Positions 46,560 to 54,879 of a DNA stretch of 64,000 nucleotides are shown piece after piece. The DNA is from Chromobacterium sinusclupearum. GTDB taxonomy: Bacteria; Pseudomonadota; Gammaproteobacteria; Burkholderiales; Chromobacteriaceae. The notes under the pieces were generated by a model. It was not told the DNA's origin and made no database searches. It was given only the letters and a program-made list of their open reading frames with translations. A program made the translations under genes and the position numbers. Every line of letters starts with the position of its first letter. Position 1 is the stretch's first letter. Location: positions 132,164-196,163 of the forward strand of contig NZ_PPTF01000068.1 in the NCBI RefSeq assembly GCF_002902845.1, written 5' to 3'.

Positions 46560-47381
46560 ATGCCGCACCATCGCTCCGCCTTCTTCATCTCCGACCGCAC
46601 CGGCATCACCGCCGAATCGCTGGGCCATACGCTATTGACCCAGTTCGACAGCCTGGACTTCCAGCGCGAAACCGTGCCCTTCGTCGACACCGTGGAAAAA
46701 GCGCAAACGCTGGCCGAGCGCATCAGCGCCGTGGCCGAGCGCGATCATCTGCGCCCGCTGGTCTTCACCAGCATCGTCAATCCGGAAGTGCGCGAGGCGC
46801 TGCGGCTCAGCAACGTGATCCTGATCGACTTCTTCGAGACTTTCATCGGCCACCTGGAGCTGGAGCTGGGCCAGAAAGCCTCGCTGACGGTGGGCAAGGC
46901 GCACGGCATGATCAACGAGGAGAAATACGATCACCGGATCGAAGCGGTGAATTTCTCGCTGAACCACGATGACGGCGTGAAGCTGAAAGACCTGAACGAG
47001 GCCGATGTCATCCTGATCGGCGTCTCCCGCTCAGGCAAAACGCCTACCTGCCTGTACCTGGCGCTGCAGTACGGCATACGCGCCGCCAACTACCCGCTGA
47101 CGCCGGAAGACCTGGACAGCCCCACCCTGCCCAAGATCCTGCTGCCGTTCAAGGACAAGATGTTCGGCCTTACCATCGACCCGAACCGCCTGCACCACAT
47201 CCGCTCCGAACGCCGGCCCGACTCCAAATACGCCAGCATGGACAACTGCCGGCGCGAGGTGAACGAGGCGGAATCGATGTTCCGCCATCACGGCGTGCCC
47301 TTCATCAGCACCACGCACAAGTCGATCGAGGAAATCGCCTCCACCATCATGCACAAGGCGGCGCTGGGCAGGAAGTTCTAA
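46560..47381 (+). CDS. ppsR: PEP synthase regulatory protein (kinase/pyrophosphorylase)
   Basis: 273 residues of the DUF299/PSRP family. The bifunctional enzyme uses ADP to phosphorylate and inactivate PpsA on a threonine beside the catalytic histidine and reverses this with phosphate. The N-terminal [12 protein letters not shown] (residues 8-19) and the P-loop G-V-S-R-S-G-K-T (154-161) are intact. The location opposite ppsA is the classical arrangement. Confidence 0.96.
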   Translation: MPHHRSAFFISDRTGITAESLGHTLLTQFDSLDFQRETVPFVDTVEKAQTLAERISAVAERDHLRPLVFTSIVNPEVREALRLSNVILIDFFETFIGHLELELGQKASLTVGKAHGMINEEKYDHRIEAVNFSLNHDDGVKLKDLNEADVILIGVSRSGKTPTCLYLALQYGIRAANYPLTPEDLDSPTLPKILLPFKDKMFGLTIDPNRLHHIRSERRPDSKYASMDNCRREVNEAESMFRHHGVPFISTTHKSIEEIASTIMHKAALGRKF

Positions 47382-47708
47382 GAACGTGTTCACGATCTTT
47401 GGCTTTTAGACCTGATTTGTGAAAAACAAACACGTTTTCGATGCACCTACATCCCTTCAAGCCTGCCGTCGGGCGGCAGGCCCGAGGTCTTAAGCGGCTG
47501 CATGTTCGAGCGATTTGACGTTAGCAAATCGCGAGTTCAGCCGCGCCTCGGGCCTGACGGGAACCGGCGGGAAGCCGCAGGCCAGGCTTGCAGGGTGGCT
47601 TTTAGGGGTGGAGGGGATATTTGGCCAAGCAAATATCCCCTCCCTGCCGCCGGCAGCCCGGCAATGAAAACGGCAATCCGCGCAGCGGATTCAATCGTGA
47701 ACAAGTCC
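47382..47708. repeat. 327-bp structured intergenic element with terminal inverted repeats
   Basis: The ends are imperfect 15-bp inverted repeats (GAACGTGTTCACGAT at left, the same with two changes at right). Inside are two strong palindromes: cgatttg-N7-caaatcg nested within gcggctg/cagccgc (about 47492-47545), and ggggatattt-N8-aaatatcccc (47613-47640). No credible gene is present. The element begins directly after the ppsR stop and ends 9 bp before the yciH stop. It is probably a dispersed repeat or non-autonomous element. Confidence 0.55.
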
Positions 47709-47717
47709 CAAGCGCCA

Positions 47718-48074
47718 CTAGCCCCCGGCCCGCTTGGTCTTGAATCCCAGCTTGACCAATTCGGCGACCACGGTTTCCACGTGGTCGCCCTGTATCTCCA
47801 GCACGCCCTCTTTCACGGTGCCGCCGCTGCCGCAACGCGTCCGCAGCTGCTTGCCCAGCTTGGCCAAGGCCTCGCCGGCCAGCGGCACGCCCTTCACCAC
47901 CGTCACCGCCTTGCCGCCCCTGCCCTTGGTCTCGCGCGAGACCCTCGCAATGCCATCGCCTGCGGGCACGGTCTGCGGGCCGCACTGGCACTGGTCTATA
48001 GGCTGTCGGCAAACCGGGCACATCCGGCCATGCTCGGTCGAATACACCAGCCCGCCGCTTTGTTTTGCTTTCAT
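47718..48074 (-). CDS. yciH: YciH, SUI1/eIF1-like translation factor
   Basis: 118 residues. The SUI1 domain (about 40-115) contains G-R-G-G-K-A-V-T-V-V-K-G-V and C-G-S-G-G-T-V-K-E-G-V-L-E-I-Q-G-D. E. coli YciH discriminates initiation complexes and acts as a translation inhibitor under stress. An N-terminal C-x2-C-x7-C-x-C motif (C-P-V-C-R-Q-P-I-D-Q-C-Q-C), absent from E. coli YciH, could bind zinc. The ATG at 48074 follows GGAGAG; the 53-codon upstream open frame is rejected. Confidence 0.9.
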   Translation of the reverse strand: MKAKQSGGLVYSTEHGRMCPVCRQPIDQCQCGPQTVPAGDGIARVSRETKGRGGKAVTVVKGVPLAGEALAKLGKQLRTRCGSGGTVKEGVLEIQGDHVETVVAELVKLGFKTKRAGG

Positions 48075-48287
48075 CGTCAGCGCTCTCCTGCAAAGACGCC
48101 ATGGTCGCGTCAAAGCCGCATCAGGACAAGCGGAGAAAGCGGGCACGCCGCGCCCCGATTGCTTTGATTTGGATGCCCAGCATGGCCGGATTAAGCCACC
48201 CCAACAAAATTCATAAAAACTCACAAAACACAAATAACATTGTCAATATGTAAAATTTGTGAAAATTACCGAACAAAAGCAATTATT

Positions 48288-48319
48288 CGCTCTCAAACAA
48301 TCAACCCTATTTGAGAGCG
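48288..48319 (+). promoter_or_regulatory. hairpin covering the ribosome binding site of the next gene
   Basis: cgctctcaaa (48288-48297) pairs perfectly with tttgagagcg (48310-48319) around a 12-nt loop. The right arm contains the GAGAG that lies 7 bases before the ATG at 48325. It could be an RNA switch, or, as DNA, an operator. Confidence 0.55.
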
Positions 48320-48324
48320 CTTGC

Positions 48325-48642
48325 ATGAACATCCCCGACTTCAACCTGCCACCGATCCAGCTGATCCGGCCTTGGCCGCAACAGCTAGCCGGCGTGCAAT
48401 CCAGCCGGGGAAGCAGCGCCGAGCCGCAGCATGAGTTCGCCGAGATGCTGTACCGCAGCGTGCTGCAGAACCCAGCCCATACCCTGCCGGCGCTCGCGCC
48501 ATCCTTCCTGCCGCCTGCCGTGCTGAGCCAGCCGCAAACCCGCTCCTCGCGCCCGTCTCCGTCGCAGGCCCGCTCCGCCGCGCGCGCCTATTCGCCCTCC
48601 TCCAGACCGACCATCGGCACCCTGCTGCAAACCGAGGCTTGA
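48325..48642 (+). CDS. hypothetical protein, Pro/Ser-rich
   Basis: 105 residues, not recognised. The N-terminal half has a short segment H-E-F-A-E-M-L-Y-R-S-V that could form a helix. The C-terminal half is Pro/Ser/Arg-rich and probably disordered. No signal peptide. I prefer the ATG at 48325 with GAGAG over a GTG at 48259 in very AT-rich sequence. The low-GC upstream region (48200-48320) and the hairpin over the ribosome site suggest real regulation. The gene ends 32 bp before the trpS leader peptide. Confidence 0.5.
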   Translation: MNIPDFNLPPIQLIRPWPQQLAGVQSSRGSSAEPQHEFAEMLYRSVLQNPAHTLPALAPSFLPPAVLSQPQTRSSRPSPSQARSAARAYSPSSRPTIGTLLQTEA

Positions 48643-48674
48643 CGGCGCGGCCGCAGCCATGGTTTGATGGTTTC

Positions 48675-48728
48675 ATGAATACCGCATCCGCATTCGTAAT
48701 CCGATTTTGGTGGTGGCGCCTCTTCTAG
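48675..48728 (+). CDS. Trp-rich leader peptide of trpS
   Basis: A 17-residue ORF whose codons 12-14 are three consecutive TGG (Trp) codons, followed by Arg-Leu-Phe and TAG. Such runs are the sensor of transcription attenuation: ribosomes stall at the Trp codons when charged tRNA-Trp is scarce. An alternative fold and a terminator follow directly, and the next gene encodes tryptophanyl-tRNA synthetase. The ribosome site before this ATG is not strong. Confidence 0.75.
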   Translation: MNTASAFVIRFWWWRLF

Positions 48729-48795
48729 GCGGCACCGGCGAACGCGCACGCAAAAACCCGGAGGCTGCCGACAAGGCGCACCGGGTTTGTTTTTA
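48711..48795 (+). promoter_or_regulatory. transcription attenuator of trpS
   Basis: Three alternative pairings can be drawn. The Trp codons and following bases (ggtggcgcc) pair with ggcggcacc, 8 of 9. That second segment (cggcaccgg) can instead pair with ccggaggctgccg. The last segment forms the terminator aaacccgg/ccgggttt (48754-48788) followed by gttttt. This is the classical 1:2, 2:3, 3:4 layout of an amino-acid attenuator. Confidence 0.7.
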
Positions 48796-48796
48796 G

Positions 48797-49876
<1,080 letters not shown>

Positions 49877-49889
49877 GCGGGAGGCAGAC

Positions 49890-50201
49890 ATGGAACAGCT
49901 CTATCAATGCCAGACCCTGCCCGAAGTGCGCGAACAGATTGATCGCATCGACCGCGCGCTGGTGGCGCTGATCGCCGAACGCAGCATCTACGTGCGCCAA
50001 GCCGCGGCGTTCAAACACAGCCGGGACGAGGTGGAAGGCGGCAAGCGGGCGGACCAAGTGATGCGCCGGGTGGAGCGGCTGGCTGGCGAGCTGGGCGCGG
50101 ACGCCGCGCTGACCGCGGCGGTCTATCGGACCATGATCGAATACTTCGTCGCCGACGAAATGGCGGTGTTTCGCCTCAGGCAACAGCCGCGTATCGATTG
50201 A
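49890..50201 (+). CDS. chorismate mutase, AroQ/PchB-type
   Basis: 103 residues, all helical. The AroQ-type pattern is visible: R-E-Q-I-D-R-I-D-R-A-L-V-A-L-I-A-E-R (about 14-31), V-R-Q-A-A-A-F-K (about 35-42), and a C-terminal helix with the Y-x-x-M-I-E-Y-F signature. Such proteins convert chorismate to prephenate or, as PchB, isochorismate to salicylate. Which reaction cannot be told. A good GGGAGG site precedes the ATG. It lies 13 bp after trpS, so it may share the Trp attenuator. Confidence 0.85.
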   Translation: MEQLYQCQTLPEVREQIDRIDRALVALIAERSIYVRQAAAFKHSRDEVEGGKRADQVMRRVERLAGELGADAALTAAVYRTMIEYFVADEMAVFRLRQQPRID

Positions 50202-50287
50202 GCCGATGGGCCGGCTTCCCTACAATGCCTACGGCATCGCCGCAGCCCGGCGGCGGCTCGCCCCATTCCGCACTGGAGAATCTACCG

Positions 50288-50752
50288 ATGAAAGCCATCG
50301 CGCTGCTGTTGCTCGCCAGCCTAGCCGCCCTCGCCCACGCCGAAGAAGTGGGCGAGGTATCCACCACCTTCAAGCTGCTCAGCCCCAACGACAAGGTCAT
50401 CGTCGAAGCCTTTGACGATCCTTCGGTGCAGGGCGTGGCCTGCTATGTGTCGCGCGCCAAGACCGGCGGCTATCAGGGCGCGCTGGGCCTGGCCAAGGAC
50501 CCGTCCCGCTTTTCCGTCGCCTGCCGCCAGGTTGGCCCCATCCGCTTCAGCCAGCCGCTGCCGCCACAGGAACAGGTGTTCAAGGAAAGCGCGTCTTTCG
50601 TGTTCAAGCATGTGCGGGTGGTGCGCATGGTGGACGCCAAGCGCAATGTGCTGACCTACCTGACTTACTCTGACAAGCTGGTGGATGGCAGCCCGGACAA
50701 CGCCATCACCGCCGTGGCCGTGCTGGACCAGAAAATCCCGCTGAAAAAGTGA
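50288..50752 (+). CDS. creA: CreA family protein
   Basis: 154 residues. Signal peptide (residues 1-18, ending A-H-A), then the CreA domain with G-E-V-S-T-T-F-K-L-L-S-P-N-D-K-V, D-P-S-V-Q-G-V-A-C-Y-V-S and T-Y-L-T-Y-S-D-K-L-V-D-G-S-P-D-N. A periplasmic protein of unknown biochemical role. The name comes from a historical link to catabolite regulation next to creBC, which is absent here. The ATG at 50288 follows GGAGAA. Confidence 0.92.
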   Translation: MKAIALLLLASLAALAHAEEVGEVSTTFKLLSPNDKVIVEAFDDPSVQGVACYVSRAKTGGYQGALGLAKDPSRFSVACRQVGPIRFSQPLPPQEQVFKESASFVFKHVRVVRMVDAKRNVLTYLTYSDKLVDGSPDNAITAVAVLDQKIPLKK

Positions 50753-50799
50753 TTAAGCCAAGTTATTGATAGTCATGATCTTTTTAAACATGATGGCCA

Positions 50800-51576
50800 T
50801 CATGCAATGGGTAACTCGGCCCGCCAGCCATCGAAACCGACTTCCACGCCCGGCGGGCATTGCGCGCTGAGCGCCTGGTACTCCAGCTTGTGCGTCATGT
50901 GGATCAGCACGGTGCGGCGGGCGCCGATGCGGGCCGCCCACTCCAATGACTGGGCCACGCACAGGTGGGACGGATAGGGATCGGCATTGAGGCAATCGAG
51001 GAACAGCAGCTCCAGCCCCTCCAGCAGCGGCAAGCTGCTATCCGGGATGTGCGACAAATCGGTCAGCCAGGCCATATTGCCGATGCGCCAGCCCAGGCAG
51101 GGCCAGCTGCCGTGCTGCAGCGGAATCGGCGTCAACGCCACGCCCTGGTGCTGAACGGGTCCGCTCACGGTCTCCGGCAGCAGCACCGGCTTGTCCCACA
51201 TCTTGGACGGCGCTTGCAGCGCATAGCCAAAACGCTCGCGGATATTAGCCATGGTGAACTCATTGCCATACAGCGAGATCGGCCCTTTCTTCAGGTAGCA
51301 AAAGGCGCGCAGATCATCGATGCCGTTCAGGTGGTCGGCGTGCGGATGGGTGTACAGCACGGCATCCAGTCTGTCCAAGCCCTCGCGCAGCGCCTGCAGG
51401 CGCAGGTCTGGTCCGGTATCGATCAGAAAACCCAGTTCGCCGACGCGCACATAGGCGCTGGCGCGGGTGCGCTTGTTGCGCGGATCGGTCGAAACGCAGG
51501 TTGCGCAGCGGCAGCCTATGGCCGGCGTGCCGGAGCTGGAACCGCAACCAAGTATGGTGACTTCTAGCTTATCCAC
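50800..51576 (-). CDS. metallo-beta-lactamase-fold phosphodiesterase, PhnP-like
   Basis: 258 residues. The metal site T-H-P-H-A-D-H-L-N-G-I-D (near 76-87) and a distal D-L-S-H are intact. The N-terminal G-C-G-S-S-S-G-T-P and a C-x-C-x2-C loop are typical of PhnP and RNase Z-like cyclic phosphodiesterases. No phn genes are nearby, so a role in phosphonate use is not implied. Convergent with creA. Confidence 0.87.
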   Translation of the reverse strand: MDKLEVTILGCGSSSGTPAIGCRCATCVSTDPRNKRTRASAYVRVGELGFLIDTGPDLRLQALREGLDRLDAVLYTHPHADHLNGIDDLRAFCYLKKGPISLYGNEFTMANIRERFGYALQAPSKMWDKPVLLPETVSGPVQHQGVALTPIPLQHGSWPCLGWRIGNMAWLTDLSHIPDSSLPLLEGLELLFLDCLNADPYPSHLCVAQSLEWAARIGARRTVLIHMTHKLEYQALSAQCPPGVEVGFDGWRAELPIA

Positions 51577-51591
51577 AGCGTCCCTTGTCGT

Positions 51592-51975
51592 TCATTGGCA
51601 CAATGGCGGCCGCACCGCCGGCACCACCGTAGACCCGCCCTCGCACACCACCTGGCCCGCGGGGCCGATATTGCAGCTGCCATTAGGCGCGGCCGCGCAA
51701 TGCGGGGCGCCATCCGGCCCCAGCAGGCAAAGGCCCGGACCGGCATAGAAACTGCCATTGGCGAAGATGGCGCCGCCGCCGGGATACGGCGAACAGAACA
51801 GATTGCCGAACGAATCCACCACGCAGGCGCCGGCGCTGCAATAGGCCTGGCCCTGATGCAGCACCGCCTGTCCGCCCGGCGGCGCGCAAAAGCTGCGCCC
51901 GGCCAGGTTGACGCAATTGGCCAAGGCCGGCGCGGCGGCCAGCATGCCGGTCAGACACAAGGCGACAAGCCGCAT
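51592..51975 (-). CDS. hypothetical secreted Gly/Cys-rich protein
   Basis: 127 residues, not recognised. A clear signal peptide (residues 1-19, A-P-A-L-A-N) is followed by a domain rich in Gly, Pro, Ala and Cys, with nine or so cysteines spaced along short repeated blocks of the form C-x-x-G-x-x-G-x-x-x-C. It is probably periplasmic or secreted and disulphide-bonded. GGAGG lies before the ATG at 51975. Located between the PhnP-like gene and tatD on the same strand. Confidence 0.75.
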   Translation of the reverse strand: MRLVALCLTGMLAAAPALANCVNLAGRSFCAPPGGQAVLHQGQAYCSAGACVVDSFGNLFCSPYPGGGAIFANGSFYAGPGLCLLGPDGAPHCAAAPNGSCNIGPAGQVVCEGGSTVVPAVRPPLCQ

Positions 51976-51988
51976 GGCAGCCTCCGTT

Positions 51989-52759
51989 TCAGCGCGCCGC
52001 CTTGACGAACAGGCGGAAGAAATTGTCCGTGGTAGCCTGGGCCACCTGTTCAAACGGGATGCCGCGCAGCTGGGCGATGAATTCGGCCACATGCCGCACA
52101 TAGGCCGGCTCGTTGGTTTTGCCGCGGAACGGCACCGGCGCCAGATACGGCGAGTCGGTTTCGATCAGCATCCGCTCCAGCGGCACTTTCTGCGCCACTT
52201 CCTGCACCTGCTTGGCGTTCTTGAACGTCACCACGCCGGAGAAGGAGATATAAAAGCCCAGCGCCAGCGCGGCCTCGGCCACTTCCCAGGTCTCGGTGAA
52301 GCAATGCATCACGCCGCCGCATTGCTCGGCATGCTCTTCCTGCATGATGCGTATGGTGTCGGCGGCGGATTCGCGGGTGTGGATCACCAAGGGCAGCTGC
52401 ATGCGCTTGGCGGCGCGGATATGGGTGCGGAAGCGCTCGTGCTGCCATTCCAGATCGCCCTTGCACCAGTGGTAGTCGAGGCCGGTTTCGCCTATGCCCA
52501 CCACGCGCGGATGGGCAGCCAGCTGCACCAGCTCTTCCTCGGAATACTCCTCGGCATCGGGATCGTCAGGATGCACGCCGACGGTGGCGTACAGATTGGG
52601 ATGCGCTTCGGCCAGCGCCAGCACCTGCGGGTACTTGGGACGGCTCACGCCGATCACCAGCGCGTGAGTGACCTGGTTCTGGCGCATATTGGCCAGCACG
52701 TCGGGCAGGCGCTCGGCCAGGTCGGGGAAATTGATGTGGCAGTGGGAGTCGATCAGCAT
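51989..52759 (-). CDS. TatD-family metal-dependent hydrolase
   Basis: 256 residues, YcfH-like. Metal ligands are visible in D-S-H-C-H-I-N-F (residues 4-11), G-E-T-G-L-D-Y, I-H-T-R-E, H-C-F-T-E and T-D-S-P-Y-L-A-P. Members are 3'-5' exonucleases or D-aminoacyl-tRNA-type hydrolases. Position in the mltG-tmk-holB-pilZ cluster matches ycfH of E. coli, which lies beside holB. Confidence 0.93.
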   Translation of the reverse strand: MLIDSHCHINFPDLAERLPDVLANMRQNQVTHALVIGVSRPKYPQVLALAEAHPNLYATVGVHPDDPDAEEYSEEELVQLAAHPRVVGIGETGLDYHWCKGDLEWQHERFRTHIRAAKRMQLPLVIHTRESAADTIRIMQEEHAEQCGGVMHCFTETWEVAEAALALGFYISFSGVVTFKNAKQVQEVAQKVPLERMLIETDSPYLAPVPFRGKTNEPAYVRHVAEFIAQLRGIPFEQVAQATTDNFFRLFVKAAR

Positions 52760-52829
52760 GGCGGATGGTGAATCTGTCTAACAGACTACAGCATACCATG
52801 CCGGCGGACCGCCTTGCCGCGCGGCCGCG

Positions 52830-53207
52830 TTACATCGTGTGCGTGGGGCGGCTGGAATTGAGCACCCCGCCCAGCAGCGTCTCGATCTTGTCCTTGGCCT
52901 GCTTGCCGGCGTCGCCGGAAACGAATTCCACGCCTACGCCCTGCACCCGGCTGTTGTTGGCGCCGCTGGGCGTGATCCACACCACCTTGGCCTGCACCGC
53001 GATGCGCTGCGGGTCGTCCATCAGCGTAAGCAACAGAAACACTTCCTCGCCCAGCTGCATTTCCTTGCTGGTGGGGATGAAAATGCCGCCATTGCGGACG
53101 AAGGGCATATAGGCGGCGAACAGCGCGCTGCGCTCCTTGATGTGCAGCGACAGCACGCCAGGGCGATTGGGGTTGGTCAGATCCGGCCGGGAATTCGCGG
53201 CGTCCAT
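52830..53207 (-). CDS. pilZ: PilZ domain protein
   Basis: 125 residues. Like P. aeruginosa PilZ, it is a short single-domain protein next to holB. It contains the S-L-x-I-K-E-R, F-V-R-N-G-G-I-F-I-P and G-V-G-V-E-F segments but lacks the R-x-x-x-R c-di-GMP motif. Such proteins are needed for type IV pilus assembly (with PilB and FimX) rather than for c-di-GMP sensing. Located between tatD and holB in a probable operon. Confidence 0.9.
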   Translation of the reverse strand: MDAANSRPDLTNPNRPGVLSLHIKERSALFAAYMPFVRNGGIFIPTSKEMQLGEEVFLLLTLMDDPQRIAVQAKVVWITPSGANNSRVQGVGVEFVSGDAGKQAKDKIETLLGGVLNSSRPTHTM

Positions 53208-53230
53208 AGCGGGGCTTGCCCTCTCCGTCT

Positions 53231-54235
53231 TTAACCGGCCTTGGAGCCGGCGAAGATCATCAGATAGTCCATCAGCACCGCCTCCAGCTGCAGGCGGTTA
53301 TTCAGCGTATGTTGCGCAAACGGCGCCAGCTCGGTCAAGCCTCTCTGGCAGGCCATCAGTTGCGTCGTGTCGCAGCGCGCCGCCAGCGCGGACAGCGCGC
53401 GCTCCTGATCCGGATAATAGCGGAGCCGGCCGGCCAGGCACAGCGCAGCCAGGTCATGCAGCCATTTCTGCAGCCAGGACAAAGGCTGCAGCAGCGACAA
53501 CTGCTTGTTCTTGTCCACCAGTTCGGCCAGTTGCAGCATTCCGGCGAAGCTAGGCTGTCCCAAGCCGCGGACGAACTGGGCGCGCAGCGCCGCCAAATCC
53601 GGATCGTGATCGAACAGCGGCGCACCGCCGTTGTGCGCCAGCTCCACCTCGGCGTTGGCAATGCCCTGCTCCCTCAGCCAGACCAGCGCGGCAGCCTCGG
53701 CCGGACGGGTCAGCGCAAACTGGCGGCAGCGGCTGCGGATGGTGGGCAGCAAGCGTTGCGGCGCATGCGATACCAACAGGAACAGCACCGCCTCCGGCGG
53801 CTCCTCCAAGATTTTCAGCAAGGCGTTGGCGGCGGCCAGGTTCAGGTTCTCCGCCGGCTCCACCAGGATCACGCGTCGTCCGGCGCGATGGGCGGTCAGA
53901 TGCGCAAAGTCGATCACCTCGCGCACCGCCTCTATCTTGATTTGCGGCAGCTTGCGGGTGGTTTTGCTCTCCTTGCCCTCCTCGTCTTCATCGGAGAATG
54001 GCGACAGGCGGCGAAAATCCGGATGGGTGCCGCTGGCGAACCAGCGGCAGGCCTGGCACTGGCCGCAAGGCTGATGGCCCGCGCCGGGGTTTTCGCACAG
54101 CAGGGACTGTGCCAGATGCTCGGCGAAGGCCAGCTTGCCGATGCCCGCGCCGCCGGTCAGCAGCCAGGCGCCGGGCATCCGTTCGCGCTCGGCGTTCAGC
54201 CGCTGCCAGTCTTCGCTCTGCCACGGGTACAGCAT
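53231..54235 (-). CDS. holB: DNA polymerase III subunit delta'
   Basis: 334 residues, clamp-loader subunit. The Walker-A-like loop T-G-G-A-G-I-G-K (near 27-34), a zinc module with C-G-Q-C-Q-A-C (near 58-66), and the sensor segment L-L-K-I-L-E-E-P-P-E are present. The start overlaps the tmk stop by one base (TGATG). Confidence 0.94.
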   Translation of the reverse strand: MLYPWQSEDWQRLNAERERMPGAWLLTGGAGIGKLAFAEHLAQSLLCENPGAGHQPCGQCQACRWFASGTHPDFRRLSPFSDEDEEGKESKTTRKLPQIKIEAVREVIDFAHLTAHRAGRRVILVEPAENLNLAAANALLKILEEPPEAVLFLLVSHAPQRLLPTIRSRCRQFALTRPAEAAALVWLREQGIANAEVELAHNGGAPLFDHDPDLAALRAQFVRGLGQPSFAGMLQLAELVDKNKQLSLLQPLSWLQKWLHDLAALCLAGRLRYYPDQERALSALAARCDTTQLMACQRGLTELAPFAQHTLNNRLQLEAVLMDYLMIFAGSKAG

Positions 54236-54879
54236 CAGCCGCGCTCCCGCAGTTTTTGCAGATGGCCGGCGATATCGGCCTGAATCTCGGCGATGCCGCG
54301 GCTGGAATCCAGCACCGCGAAGCGCTGCGGCTCGCTATCCGCCCGGCGCAGATAGGCCTCGCGCACGCGCTGATGGAAATCGGCGGCTTCCTGTTCGAAG
54401 CGATCCAGCTGGCGGGTGCCGGCCATGCGTCCGGCGGCCACTTCCAGCGGCAGGTCGAACAGCAATGTCAGGTCCGGCTGCAAGCCGCGCTGCACCCAGT
54501 CCTCCAGAGCGCCGATGCGTTCGAACGACACGCCGCGGCCGCCGCCCTGGAAGGCGTAGGTGGAATCGGTGAACCGGTCCGACACCAGCCAGCGTCCGGC
54601 GCACAGCGCCGGCTCGATCACATCGGCGATGTGCTGCTGGCGCGAAGCGAAGGCCAGCAGCGCCTCCGCGTCCAGCGAGACGCGGGTTTCCGGCGCCAGC
54701 AGCAGCTCGCGGATCTTTTCGCCCAGCGGCGTGCCGCCGGGTTCGCGCGTGAACACCGCGTCGATGGCATGGCCAGCCAGCCAATCGCGGATGAAGGCCA
54801 GATGGGTGCTCTTGCCTGCGCCGTCTATGCCCTCAAGCGTGATGAATCGGCCGCGCGGGGCCTGCTGCTGACTGCTCAT
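54235..54879 (-). CDS. tmk: thymidylate kinase
   Basis: 214 residues. It phosphorylates dTMP to dTDP. The P-loop L-E-G-I-D-G-A-G-K-S-T (residues 15-25) and S-D-R-F-T-D-S-T-Y-A-F-Q-G-G-G-R are intact. It overlaps mltG by 4 bp and holB by 1 bp, a tightly coupled operon. Confidence 0.97.
   Translation of the reverse strand: MSSQQQAPRGRFITLEGIDGAGKSTHLAFIRDWLAGHAIDAVFTREPGGTPLGEKIRELLLAPETRVSLDAEALLAFASRQQHIADVIEPALCAGRWLVSDRFTDSTYAFQGGGRGVSFERIGALEDWVQRGLQPDLTLLFDLPLEVAAGRMAGTRQLDRFEQEAADFHQRVREAYLRRADSEPQRFAVLDSSRGIAEIQADIAGHLQKLRERG

Noticed and set aside
47387..47703. A tmRNA-, integrase- or attachment-type site at the structured element
   Set aside because: No tRNA-like acceptor, tag reading frame or integrase gene is visible; it is described only as a structured repeat.
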